This document shows, in pieces, positions 53,135 through 61,445 of a DNA stretch of 64,000 nucleotides. A program made the position numbers and the translations under genes. The stretch covers positions 2,392,979-2,456,978 of the forward strand of contig JAIXUN010000002.1 of NCBI GenBank assembly GCA_027483535.1, written 5' to 3'. The notes under the pieces are model-generated. The model ran no database searches. It had not been told where the DNA came from and saw nothing but the letters and a program-made list of their open reading frames with translations. How positions within the stretch are numbered: the first letter of the stretch is position 1; each line of letters begins with the position of its first letter. Source of the DNA: a bacterium. GTDB taxonomy: Bacteria > Armatimonadota > Fimbriimonadia > Fimbriimonadales > Fimbriimonadaceae.

Positions 53135-54145
53135 TTAGCGCTTCTTTTTTAGGTAGAGGAGAATCCCTACTAAGACGGTAAGAATTCCACCGAGTCCAAT
53201 AGCAAGGTTGAACGGCGGAGCCTTTTTTGTGTAGGCTAAGACAGGATCCTTGCCTCGGTCGTCAAAGAGCCATGTCCCCTCAGAGTAGGTAATTCTAAAC
53301 TTCTCAACAGGCTGTTCTCTTATGCTTTTCGACTCTATGGAATAGGTGCTTGATAGGAGCAGTGTAGGTGCCTGAGAACCTTGAACGCGATGGATGCTTT
53401 CATCAATCCGAGATGGGTAGTACGCTTGCTCAATCTTCTCGTAAGGCCCAACTGAGACTTCGTATACTGTAGAGACGGATCCAACTTTTTGGACATATTC
53501 TACTTTAGTCGGAAGAAGTTGGCCTTCAACTGTGGTGAACTCAACACTCTTAGGAATTTCTGCCGCCCGCGGGCATTGCGGGGACACACTTAAGGTCACT
53601 GAAGACTGTTGCTCCTCTAAAGAAAGCCACTTCTCGTTCTCCTGCAGGAGGTCGATGTTTGATCTTCCATCGAAATTGGCAGGCCGCTCAATAAGATCGC
53701 GTAAAGAAAGGAAGAAACCTCCTGCCGCATGTTGCGCTAAGTTTTCGTCTAGGTTTGCACCGACGGACTTCTCAGGATTTTTAACAATTATCCCGTCTTG
53801 GTAGGGCCATTTTAAAGTGAGCCCGTACCAACATGTCCCGTCATACGATTGTTGCCTTTCAGTCTCCGCGTCCATCGTATATTTCACATGGTAAAGCATT
53901 CCCTGGCGCATCACTTTCCAGGAGATCTTTTTCCCACCGTATCCCTTACGCGAAGGATCAGTCTCCGTAAGACGGGTCCCAGTCATCTCATAACACTTCA
54001 CAGCGGAAAAGGAATCGGCGGTGTTTCTCCAAGCTGCGAGAACCTCTTTAACTCCTGAAGGCGCTGTTTGGGCGCTGCTTGCCTGGGCAGTCCAGAGGAT
54101 CAGGAGCGGGGCCCCTAACGTCATAACCGATCTGTGGATTTTCAA
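53135..54145 (-). CDS. Secreted LolA-like protein with C-terminal membrane anchor
   Basis: A 336-residue exported protein. Signal peptide residues 1-25 (ending ASSAQ), a beta-rich body reminiscent of LolA/outer-membrane lipoprotein-sorting folds found as stand-alone secreted proteins in Planctomycetes and relatives (GTWLFDDRGKDPVLAY near the end), then a C-terminal helix with a Lys/Arg tail (LAIGLGGILTVLVGILLYLKKKR). Same topology as the 349-residue protein, so both may belong to one surface system. Function unknown. Confidence 0.7.
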   Translation of the reverse strand: MKIHRSVMTLGAPLLILWTAQASSAQTAPSGVKEVLAAWRNTADSFSAVKCYEMTGTRLTETDPSRKGYGGKKISWKVMRQGMLYHVKYTMDAETERQQSYDGTCWYGLTLKWPYQDGIIVKNPEKSVGANLDENLAQHAAGGFFLSLRDLIERPANFDGRSNIDLLQENEKWLSLEEQQSSVTLSVSPQCPRAAEIPKSVEFTTVEGQLLPTKVEYVQKVGSVSTVYEVSVGPYEKIEQAYYPSRIDESIHRVQGSQAPTLLLSSTYSIESKSIREQPVEKFRITYSEGTWLFDDRGKDPVLAYTKKAPPFNLAIGLGGILTVLVGILLYLKKKR

Positions 54146-54281
54146 GCTGAGACTCCCTAGAAAGACTTTTTGACCACGCTTTGGCCCGATCAGTTACCAA
54201 CTGATTAAAATTGGATCTTCACCAAAATGTCGAAAAAGCAGTCTTCTGATCGGCGAAGTCGGACTTATTTATACCAGGCAT

Positions 54282-54344
54282 ATGATTTTCGCGATAGGTG
54301 CGATGACAGTTTTCGTCTTTCTCGTTGATCGTCGGGCCAGCTAA
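54282..54344 (+). pseudogene. 3' remnant of an anchored-protein gene
   Basis: Twenty codons encoding a membrane helix and Arg tail (IGAMTVFVFLVDRRAS, stop TAA), matching the end of the 349-residue protein (VGAVLLLVFLLGRRSS). At DNA level 54315-54357 matches 52482-52524 at about 81 percent without gaps. The frame is open back to 54174 but the rest of the gene is absent. The stop overlaps the convergent 160-residue gene stop in CTAA, as in the intact copy. Confidence 0.65.
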
Positions 54345-54823
54345 CCTTGGCCCGTTGAATCGGAATCTTGCCAAAAGAACGAAATCCTTTCCAGCACCTC
54401 CGAGAGTTCTTCTGGATTGAGAACGCGCTCTTCTAGAAACTCCCAAGACTGGCTGTAACGACACGTCACCAGAGTCCCCTCGGTTGCGTTGGCGGTTCGC
54501 TGGAACATGCTGACCATCTGGTCTGTCACAAGCTCCGGCTCCATATTCGCTCCCTCGCTTGGGTGATAAGGTGTGGGCCCGTATTGGTCGACTACGGCGT
54601 CGTATTCACTGCGGGTGATCGGTGTGAGGAGGAACGACCGTGAAAAGACGGACCCATACGTACGATCGGTCTCGTGGAACGCGACGGGTTGCCCGTTCGC
54701 GTCGATCGCGATTCCAGCCGTCGGCCCATCGTACCAGTCGTAGATGTAGGCAAACGTGAACGGGAGTCCGACAGGTGGATCTTCTGACGTACAACTACTC
54801 TCTACGAAAGACGACGGCTCCAT
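54341..54823 (-). CDS. Hypothetical protein, second convergent partner
   Basis: A 160-residue soluble protein, not recognised. It has an aromatic N-terminal half (FTFAYIYDWYDGPTAGIA; AFHETDRTYG) and a helical C-terminus (NPEELSEVLERISFFW). No signal peptide. Its final codons (SDSTGQG) and the convergent remnant before it are a duplicate of the 52482-52537 junction. ATG start. Confidence 0.6.
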   Translation of the reverse strand: MEPSSFVESSCTSEDPPVGLPFTFAYIYDWYDGPTAGIAIDANGQPVAFHETDRTYGSVFSRSFLLTPITRSEYDAVVDQYGPTPYHPSEGANMEPELVTDQMVSMFQRTANATEGTLVTCRYSQSWEFLEERVLNPEELSEVLERISFFWQDSDSTGQG

Positions 54824-54952
54824 TCACATGCTCCCATTAAATCAGAATGCGTTCGCCGATCAGGACCAGGATTCAGGTGCTGGAAGAGTTAGCGGATTAC
54901 CATTTGCTGTTTCCCCGCTTACAATCTGGGTTCCTGCACTCCTATCGCAGCT

Positions 54953-55327
54953 TCATTGGCTAGCTGAGTTGTTCTGCTTGGTTTTGTCTTCCTTTATGTC
55001 CGCGCTTCTTCGCGGTGAGAAGAGGGATTCAGTTCTTTTCAACACTTCCCAGAAAACCCAGAACGCAAAGGGGAGGAGGAAGATAAGCACCAACCAGTTG
55101 GTGGGATAAGGCACCCTTTCTCCGACGTAGATCAGAAGCAAAAAGCAGTAACCGCCGCATCTGCCAATTCTCGCACTGGCGACAAAGTCCGGCTCCTTCT
55201 GTATAACCTCGGGAAGATTGAATCGTTCGAAGGGTTTGTTCAAACGATGGAAAAACCGCGCCGTCGACGGGTTGTAAACCACAGTCACGACTATAACCAG
55301 CATCAACCAAGTCTGAAATTCGTTCAT
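54953..55327 (-). CDS. Small membrane protein, function unknown
   Basis: A 124-residue protein with a hydrophobic N-terminus (WLMLVIVVTVVY) and a strong central helix (NWLVLIFLLPFAFWVFWEVL, about 76-95), then a basic, polar tail. Not recognised. Part of the accessory patch; spacing to neighbours is about 50-130 bases, so it need not be in an operon. Confidence 0.6.
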   Translation of the reverse strand: MNEFQTWLMLVIVVTVVYNPSTARFFHRLNKPFERFNLPEVIQKEPDFVASARIGRCGGYCFLLLIYVGERVPYPTNWLVLIFLLPFAFWVFWEVLKRTESLFSPRRSADIKEDKTKQNNSASQ

Positions 55328-55373
55328 ATTTTAACAGACACTCTCGCAGTGACGAGATGCTACTTGCAATCAA

Positions 55374-55742
55374 CTATTTCAGATACAACTCGCACTTAGC
55401 ATCGGTAATGTTTTCTCCATTAATCAAGATGGTCCCTCTCTTCGCTTTACCAAATACCACTGCAGCATCGTCGCCTACTTGGAAATACGCTCCCCCGAGA
55501 GAACTTCGCGCTCCAGCCTTAAAGATCTGCGTAGGTCGTCTTGTGCGACCGTACCTGGAGATAGAAACGTTGAGGTCTTCGGAAGTCTGATTTGTCACAA
55601 ATACTTCCGTCGAGCGGTCACCGATGCAGCCACCACTGATCAGAAAAGCAATTATGAAAACTCCAGCAGCTACGTTGGCGTTCGCTCTGCAACCAGCGTA
55701 TTTTGTTTGGAACCGCCCCATCGCAATTGCTCGTACATCCAT
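55374..55742 (-). CDS. Putative small lipoprotein
   Basis: Up to 122 residues. A hydrophobic stretch ends in a lipobox-like FLISGGC (Cys about residue 39), followed by a short beta-rich domain (STEVFVTNQTSEDLNVSISRYG ... GAYFQVGDDAAVVFGKAKRG). The N-terminus before the helix is unusually long; an ATG at 55721 would shorten it. Not recognised. It follows the restriction-like gene by 12 bases on the same strand. Confidence 0.6.
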   Translation of the reverse strand: MDVRAIAMGRFQTKYAGCRANANVAAGVFIIAFLISGGCIGDRSTEVFVTNQTSEDLNVSISRYGRTRRPTQIFKAGARSSLGGAYFQVGDDAAVVFGKAKRGTILINGENITDAKCELYLK

Positions 55743-55754
55743 GAGTCATTTTGC

Positions 55755-56837
55755 CTACGTTGTTGTGTATCTCGCTGCCGACTCTTTAAGTGCTTCAGTG
55801 TGCGCGTACAAGTCGTCTAAGCTGCCCAAAGGATGGCGTGACTCTTTCTTGTTTTCATCAAAGAGATAGAGATACCACTGTTTGCCCTCCGGAAGCTGCA
55901 ATCGACAGATCGGCTTCCGATTATTGTTATCTGCAAAGATCGCAAAGTAGCTTTGTGCATCCCGCCAGGTTACGCGCGAGGGCGGCAACTCCTCGCGAAC
56001 GATAGCCTTAACAATGTAGTACCCCTCTAGTTCCTCGGCGGTCGTGATCACTTTCTCAGGCGACTCGTCTGATACTCGGCTTGGTTCATCTTGAGGCGAG
56101 GATGTTTCAAAGGTGACTGAGGGGGTTCCCAGAGCCGACTTGAGCTTTTGGTTAAGGCGCTCAGCGACATACTCGTTGATCGCCTTGCGGGCCAGCTCGG
56201 TGAACTGTTCCTTGACTGCCGGTGTCATCCTTGTCACCCCAATTCCGGTAGCGAGGAATCGCACAAACTCTTCCGATGGTTGAGAGGCTTGGAGGGCGAG
56301 CAAAGACTTCATCTCGCGCAGATACTTGAGTTCGTTTGCCGAACTGAGGACCGACTCAAGGTTGAACGCATCTTTGGTGAGCTTCTTGAGGTCACCGATA
56401 AGGCTGTCTGGAAACTCTGTCAATCGAAAAACCAGAAAGGGCTTTGTGTCCATCCGATTTGAGGCTTCAAGATCGGTGAAGAACCGATACTCGATTCCGT
56501 TCGTCAGAACAGCAATCCTGCACTCCGTACATGAGAAGTAGCGGTAAAGCTGACTAACATGCTCGATATCGAGGTTTGCAGAATGATTCTTGCACTCGAA
56601 GATCATTATTGGCTTTCCATCCCGGAGGATGGCGTAGTCGATCTTTTCGCCTTTCTTCAAGCCAACGTCGGCATTTAGTTCAGGCGTCACTTCACTTGGA
56701 TCGAAGACGTTGTAACCGAGGGCCTGCATGAACGGCATGATGAACGCCGTCTTCGTCGCCTCCTCTGTGAGGACAACTGGACGGTTTTTCTCGATTTTTG
56801 AAGCTAATCCACGGATCTCATCAATTAAGTCAGGCAT
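55755..56837 (-). CDS. Solitary type I restriction R-like nuclease-domain protein (HSDR_N)
   Basis: About 360 residues. The N-terminal 150 match the PD-(D/E)xK domain of type I restriction R subunits and their stand-alone relatives: TEEATKTAFIMPFMQALGYNVFDPSEV, EKIDYAIL (D67), IFECKN (E81-x-K83) and QLYRYFSCTECRIAVLTNG. The motor and M/S genes of a type I system are absent; the rest (about 180-360) has a helical region and a second domain ending in WYLYLFDENKKESRHPLG. ATG 56837 is chosen because AAGGA lies seven bases upstream. Function in defence is possible but unproven. Confidence 0.85.
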   Translation of the reverse strand: MPDLIDEIRGLASKIEKNRPVVLTEEATKTAFIMPFMQALGYNVFDPSEVTPELNADVGLKKGEKIDYAILRDGKPIMIFECKNHSANLDIEHVSQLYRYFSCTECRIAVLTNGIEYRFFTDLEASNRMDTKPFLVFRLTEFPDSLIGDLKKLTKDAFNLESVLSSANELKYLREMKSLLALQASQPSEEFVRFLATGIGVTRMTPAVKEQFTELARKAINEYVAERLNQKLKSALGTPSVTFETSSPQDEPSRVSDESPEKVITTAEELEGYYIVKAIVREELPPSRVTWRDAQSYFAIFADNNNRKPICRLQLPEGKQWYLYLFDENKKESRHPLGSLDDLYAHTEALKESAARYTTT

Positions 56838-56863
56838 GCTCAAATCCTTGCTCGGTCAAACTA

Positions 56864-56892
56864 ATACTAGCAATCGAACCAAATTAGTACAA
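56864..56892 (-). promoter_or_regulatory. Promoter of the restriction-like gene
   Basis: On the minus strand TTGTAC (56892-56887), a 17-base spacer and TAGTAT (56869-56864) give a plausible sigma-70-type promoter about 27 bases before the start. ACTAAT / ATTAGT repeats flank the spacer and could form an operator. Confidence 0.4.
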
Positions 56893-57100
56893 GAAGCAGT
56901 TGCAAATTGATTACATCTGAGAGCTATGACATGACTCGCAATTTCTTGCGACCGGCGTCACCGCGATTCATTTCCACAGTCCGATGGTATCGCCTAGCAG
57001 TAGTTGTAACATTGAGGGGACCTAGATTGGAGTTCAGAGTGGCGGTTTTGAACCTGCGGAAACCATTTGACGTCTGAGCCCGGTAGTTAGAGAAACCAAT

Positions 57101-58399
57101 ATGTTGCGTGTGAACTCTCTTCGATCTTCGCTGCGGACCCTCGGCATCGCCGTTCTAGGTTCGGCCCTGCTCCTTTCCACCGCTTACGCTCAAACGGTCG
57201 ACAAAGACCCGAAGGTGAAGCAGGAGGTGATGGAGAAGCTCAAAACGACGATCGACCGGTTTGCCTTTGTGCCCAATACCGATTTCAAGAAGCTCAACGA
57301 CTTCCTAGAAGCCAACAAAGAGAAGATCGAGAGCGCAAAGGACGACGAGGAGTTTGTGCGCGGCATCAACGACGCCCTGCGTAAGTTCGGGTTCAGCCAC
57401 ATTGTTCTCAACACGCCTAAATCCACCGAGCGACGCAACACGGGCAAAACGGTGGGCATCGGATTCCAATCTTCGGTGACGCCCGAGGGTCTGCTCATCA
57501 TTCGAGTGGTGGATGGCGCTCCGGCGAGCGAGGTGAATCTGGAGCCGGGCGATCTGATCACGGAGATCGACGGTCAGAAAGCGGACGGTCCGGGCAAGAT
57601 CGCAGGCGAGGAAGGCACCAAGGTTCGACTGAAGGTGAAGAAGCGATCTGGCAAAACCGAGACGTACGAGCTCACTCGCCGACCGTTTTCCACCATTCGC
57701 AAGGAAGAGCTCACCTGGGTGGATAAGAACACCGCCAAGATCAGCGTTTGGTCGTTCGACATGCGCAACTACGATTCCAAGAACATTGCCGATCTGATTG
57801 ATAAGGCGAAAGAGGCGAAGAACCTCATTATCGACCTGCGATTCAACGGCGGCGGCGCGGTGGTGAACCTGATGCACCTTGCCGGGTTCTTCATTTCCAG
57901 CGAGGACACGATGGGCTACATGATCGATCGTGGCACCTACAGTCGGTTCGAGAAAGAGAACGGTCGCAAGCCGAACTCGCTCATCGAGGCGTCTTCCATG
58001 GGTCGAGCCATGAAGCCTCGATCCAGCACAGGCCCGGTTTACAAGGGCAACGTGGTGGTTCTGGTGAACGAGGGATCGGGCAGCGCGGCAGAAATCTTTG
58101 CCGCGGCGATGAAGGAGATTTACGGCGCCAGTGTGGTCGGTTCCAAGTCGGCGGGGGCGGTTTTGGTTTCCGTCATCGTGGACGCCACCAACGGGTTCAG
58201 CATGCAGTACCCCATTTCAGACTACGTGACCCTTCGCGGATATCGCCTTGAAGGGAACGGCGTAGTGCCGGACGTGGAGGTGAAGGTGGACAGACCCACG
58301 CTGCCTTACGAGAAAGACCCCGTGATCGAGAAGTCTTTGGCGGTTCTGGAGCGGATTCGACTGCGAGAGGAACGAGCCGGCGGCAAATCGGGCTCGTAA
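57101..58399 (+). CDS. S41-family (CtpA-like) carboxyl-terminal processing peptidase
   Basis: A 432-residue exported serine protease. Signal peptide residues 1-30 (STAYAQT), a PDZ domain (about 125-200: IGFQSSVTPEGLLIIRV, LEPGDLITEIDG) and a catalytic domain with DLRFNGGGAV, GSGSAAEIFAAA (S328) and GSKSAGAV (K349), the Ser-Lys pair of the family. It cuts exported proteins from their C-termini. The tail of about 20 residues is basic. It is separated by a 250-base gap from the restriction-like gene. Confidence 0.95.
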   Translation: MLRVNSLRSSLRTLGIAVLGSALLLSTAYAQTVDKDPKVKQEVMEKLKTTIDRFAFVPNTDFKKLNDFLEANKEKIESAKDDEEFVRGINDALRKFGFSHIVLNTPKSTERRNTGKTVGIGFQSSVTPEGLLIIRVVDGAPASEVNLEPGDLITEIDGQKADGPGKIAGEEGTKVRLKVKKRSGKTETYELTRRPFSTIRKEELTWVDKNTAKISVWSFDMRNYDSKNIADLIDKAKEAKNLIIDLRFNGGGAVVNLMHLAGFFISSEDTMGYMIDRGTYSRFEKENGRKPNSLIEASSMGRAMKPRSSTGPVYKGNVVVLVNEGSGSAAEIFAAAMKEIYGASVVGSKSAGAVLVSVIVDATNGFSMQYPISDYVTLRGYRLEGNGVVPDVEVKVDRPTLPYEKDPVIEKSLAVLERIRLREERAGGKSGS

Positions 58400-58405
58400 C
58401 AACTC

Positions 58406-59578
58406 TTAGTTAAGGTTCTTGATGTCCATGGCAGTCGTTATACGACTGCCTTTCATTTCGTATTCGTTCTCCACCCTCACCAGCGCGCCGTTAGGAGCGA
58501 TGAAAAGCGAGAGCGAGGGGCCTTTTCCGGTGAGCTTGATGATGGTCACCGCAACTCCGCCGACCTCCATGGCGCCCATTACCTGAGCCTTCATGCCGTC
58601 TCCGGTGTACGGTTCAATGGGGAGCTTGCCCTCCAGCAAAGATCGTGTGAACGGCAAAACCGGATCGGACTGAACCGTCTCCAAAACTCCAGGCACGGTC
58701 TCGATCTTGCCCTTCTTCACCTTGCCCGACTTTAAGTTTTTGCCCGTAAAGCTGGTTCCGGCGTAAGACCAATCTAGGTTGGGGCCCACCTGTCTCACGT
58801 AGCTTGGCTTCCACGTGATGGTGTAGTTCGCCTTATCCAGCGTTACCCGCACCGTGCCCGTTTGCTTGCGGGTGTAGTACGTGTACATCTTCTTAAGGGT
58901 GTTTCGCGCTCCGTACGGACCGGCGGCGAATCCCGGCACCTTGCTAATGGTCTGCGCGTTTCGAGCACTCGTGGGAATGGTCGGCGCGGCGAAGGTTCCG
59001 CTCACTCGCTGCCAGCCGTAGACCACTCCGGTCTCCTTCACTTCCACCCGAGTGAGCAGATACTTGGAATCGAAATCGAGCCTCACTTTGTACGGCTTGT
59101 TGTTTCGAGATCCCACGGCGGAGAGTTGGTTCTTCCCTAGCTTCCAGCCGGAGTACTTGCGCATGGAGTTCAGAAACTCGGTCGCTCCTTTGGGGCTCAT
59201 GAAGACCTCGATGACCTCATCTTTCAGAACGCCCGCTTCAGAGATGGATTCGTACAGGTTTGCACCCTTCGCTGGGCTGTACTTAACCGCTTCGTAGGTG
59301 TTGGCATCGAAGAGGTAGATCGAGCCGGATTTGAGCAAGATGGTGCGGTCGTTCGTGAACAGATCGTTCAGCGCGGGCCCAAAGGTGCGAGACACAAATC
59401 GTCCCGGTCCGAACGAAAAGAGCGTCGAGGGCGGGTTCTTGCCCTGAAAGAGTCGGTTGAACTTGAACGTCCCCGACTTCAAATTCTCGTGCGCTCTCTG
59501 AATCTGTTGGAAGGTGTTCTCGGGCGTGCTGCCAAGACCTGCGACGAGTAAAGCCGATGCTACGTTTGAAATCCCCAT
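58406..59578 (-). CDS. Exported LolA-like protein
   Basis: A 390-residue protein with a short N-terminal signal-like region and two beta-rich halves resembling repeated LolA/DUF2092-type folds (SGTFKFNRLFQGKNPPSTLFSF; YTYYTRKQTGTVRVTLDKANYTITW). Such proteins bind lipids or lipoproteins in the periplasm, but the function here is inferred only from pattern. It converges with the S41 gene and follows the ABC operon by about ten bases, so it may be its last gene. Confidence 0.65.
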   Translation of the reverse strand: MGISNVASALLVAGLGSTPENTFQQIQRAHENLKSGTFKFNRLFQGKNPPSTLFSFGPGRFVSRTFGPALNDLFTNDRTILLKSGSIYLFDANTYEAVKYSPAKGANLYESISEAGVLKDEVIEVFMSPKGATEFLNSMRKYSGWKLGKNQLSAVGSRNNKPYKVRLDFDSKYLLTRVEVKETGVVYGWQRVSGTFAAPTIPTSARNAQTISKVPGFAAGPYGARNTLKKMYTYYTRKQTGTVRVTLDKANYTITWKPSYVRQVGPNLDWSYAGTSFTGKNLKSGKVKKGKIETVPGVLETVQSDPVLPFTRSLLEGKLPIEPYTGDGMKAQVMGAMEVGGVAVTIIKLTGKGPSLSLFIAPNGALVRVENEYEMKGSRITTAMDIKNLN

Positions 59579-59590
59579 GTCCCTAAATCC

Positions 59591-60439
59591 TTAGACCTTC
59601 CCAAGTCCTCCAGGAGTACGCTGTTTTCCAACAAATCCTGCTAGTGCAATTAAAGTAACCAAATACGGAAGCATCGACCACACTCCGGAGGGGATGTTCG
59701 CGCCTGCCAGTTCGGTGCCTTTGAGTTGAATTTGAACCGCGGAGGCGAATCCGAAGAGGATGGTCGCCAGAAGCGCGGGCACGGGTCGCCAGCCGCCTAG
59801 AATGAGCGCAGCAAGGGCGATGTAGCCTCGACCTGCGGTCATGCCATCGGTGAAGTTTCGCGTTTCGGTGACCAGCAGCGATCCGGCGAGTCCGGTGAGC
59901 ACTCCGGTAACAATGAGCGCACTGAACCTTACCGAGAGCGGATTCACACCCACCAGGCGAGCTTTATCCGGGTCGCTACCCACGGCACGGAGTCTGAGTC
60001 CTCCCCGGGTTTTGGCGCTCCAGACCATCATTGCAAACGGAACCGCGAACGCTAAAACGTAAAACAGTTGAAGGGGTAGGGTTTTGCCGTCGGCGATGGG
60101 GTCGGGCGGGAGCAGTTCTTTGCCGAAGTTGGTGGCACCCACCGCAATAAGGTTCAGCGCCATGCCAGAGATGATTGGGTCTATCTTCAGCTTCTGAGTG
60201 GAGTACCAGTGCAGCAGCGAGAACAGGATTCCCACTACCAGGGCAACCAAAATGCCCCCGACCGCTCCGAGATAGGTGGATGCCGCAAAGCACGCAAACG
60301 CCGCCGTGAGCATCTTCCCTTCTAGGGCGATGTTGATGACGCCGCTGCGCTCGCTCATATAGCCTGCGATCGCCGCCAGAGCAAGGGGCGCGGAGAGCGT
60401 GACGGTGGAAATGGCTAGCTGGACTGGATCAAGCGCCAT
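59591..60439 (-). CDS. Nucleoside-type ABC transporter permease (second)
   Basis: About 282 residues with eight or so membrane helices. SGVINIALEGKMLTAAF and RGYIALAALILGGWRPVPALLATILFG are typical of BmpA-linked permeases such as YufQ/NupQ. I start at the ATG at 60439, which overlaps the upstream permease stop by 11 bases; the frame open further up lies inside that gene. It forms the pore together with the first permease. Confidence 0.9.
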   Translation of the reverse strand: MALDPVQLAISTVTLSAPLALAAIAGYMSERSGVINIALEGKMLTAAFACFAASTYLGAVGGILVALVVGILFSLLHWYSTQKLKIDPIISGMALNLIAVGATNFGKELLPPDPIADGKTLPLQLFYVLAFAVPFAMMVWSAKTRGGLRLRAVGSDPDKARLVGVNPLSVRFSALIVTGVLTGLAGSLLVTETRNFTDGMTAGRGYIALAALILGGWRPVPALLATILFGFASAVQIQLKGTELAGANIPSGVWSMLPYLVTLIALAGFVGKQRTPGGLGKV

Positions 60440-61445
60440 CGCCGCCTCCTTTCGCCTTTCGGCCGTATCGCACTGCGGCGAAAGCCAGCACCACCACGCC
60501 CAGGGTGAGGGTCGTGATTCCCTTCGGAATCGAGAGGGCGGCAAGAGCGGTTCCGCCCTTTGCAAGCGCGCCAAAGAAGAGCGCGGAGGGCAGGAGTCCG
60601 AAGCTGCTGCTTCCTGCCAACAGGGCAACGCCCAACGCGTCGAACCCGTATCCGGGCGAGAATCCTTGGTAGAAGCGGAACTCGTGAGCAAACACCATGA
60701 GCGCGCCCGCTAGGCCACCGATCGCTCCGGAGACCACCATCGCAGAGAGGGTGACCCGTTTGGTATCGACGCCTGCAAACTTAGCGGCGGTGGCGTTGGC
60801 GCCCGTCGCCCTCAGTTCGTAGCCGGGCTTGGTCTTCTTGAGCCAGATCGCCATGCCTACCGCGATTCCGACTCCTACCAGCAGCGCGAAGTTGATCTGA
60901 AGGTCGTTTGCCTTTACCGCACTGGCAAGCCGAGTCGCTTTGCTCAGCGATTCGGTGGTTGGGTAGGCGGCGGCGGGATCTTTGAGCGGGCCAATCACCA
61001 GCGCATCGGTGAGATAGATAGCTATGTTGTTGAGCATGATGGTGGTGATCACCTCGTGCCCGCCTCGGTACGCCTTAATCCAGCCCGCCGGGAGCGCCCA
61101 CAGTCCGCCCACGATCATCGCCGCGGCGCAACCCACGAAGAAGCCCGCCGGGGTGGGCATTTTCACGCCGACCGCAGAGGCGGTGCAGGCTCCCATCACC
61201 AGTTGACCTTCGACGCCGATGTTAAAGAGTCCGGCTTGAAGCGCCAGGTAAACCGCGCAACCCGCCACCAGCAGCGGGGTGGTCTCCTTGAGCGTGCCGC
61301 TGAGCGCGCGCATGCTGCCGAACGATCCGGTTCCGAGGGTGCGAATGGCCTCCGCTGGGTTGGCTTTGGCGAGCACTAACGCGCCAAGGATCACGGCTAT
61401 TCCGGCCGCAACCACGATCCATACTTGCGGGGAAATCTTCTTCAT
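60429..61445 (-). CDS. Nucleoside-type ABC transporter permease (first)
   Basis: A 338-residue permease of the YufP/NupP type. GLFNIGVEGQLVMGA is the hallmark, with GYGFDALGVALLAGSSSFGLLPSALFFG later. About nine membrane helices. Start overlaps the ATPase stop (ATGA), so all three transporter genes are cotranslated. Confidence 0.92.
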   Translation of the reverse strand: MKKISPQVWIVVAAGIAVILGALVLAKANPAEAIRTLGTGSFGSMRALSGTLKETTPLLVAGCAVYLALQAGLFNIGVEGQLVMGACTASAVGVKMPTPAGFFVGCAAAMIVGGLWALPAGWIKAYRGGHEVITTIMLNNIAIYLTDALVIGPLKDPAAAYPTTESLSKATRLASAVKANDLQINFALLVGVGIAVGMAIWLKKTKPGYELRATGANATAAKFAGVDTKRVTLSAMVVSGAIGGLAGALMVFAHEFRFYQGFSPGYGFDALGVALLAGSSSFGLLPSALFFGALAKGGTALAALSIPKGITTLTLGVVVLAFAAVRYGRKAKGGGDGA

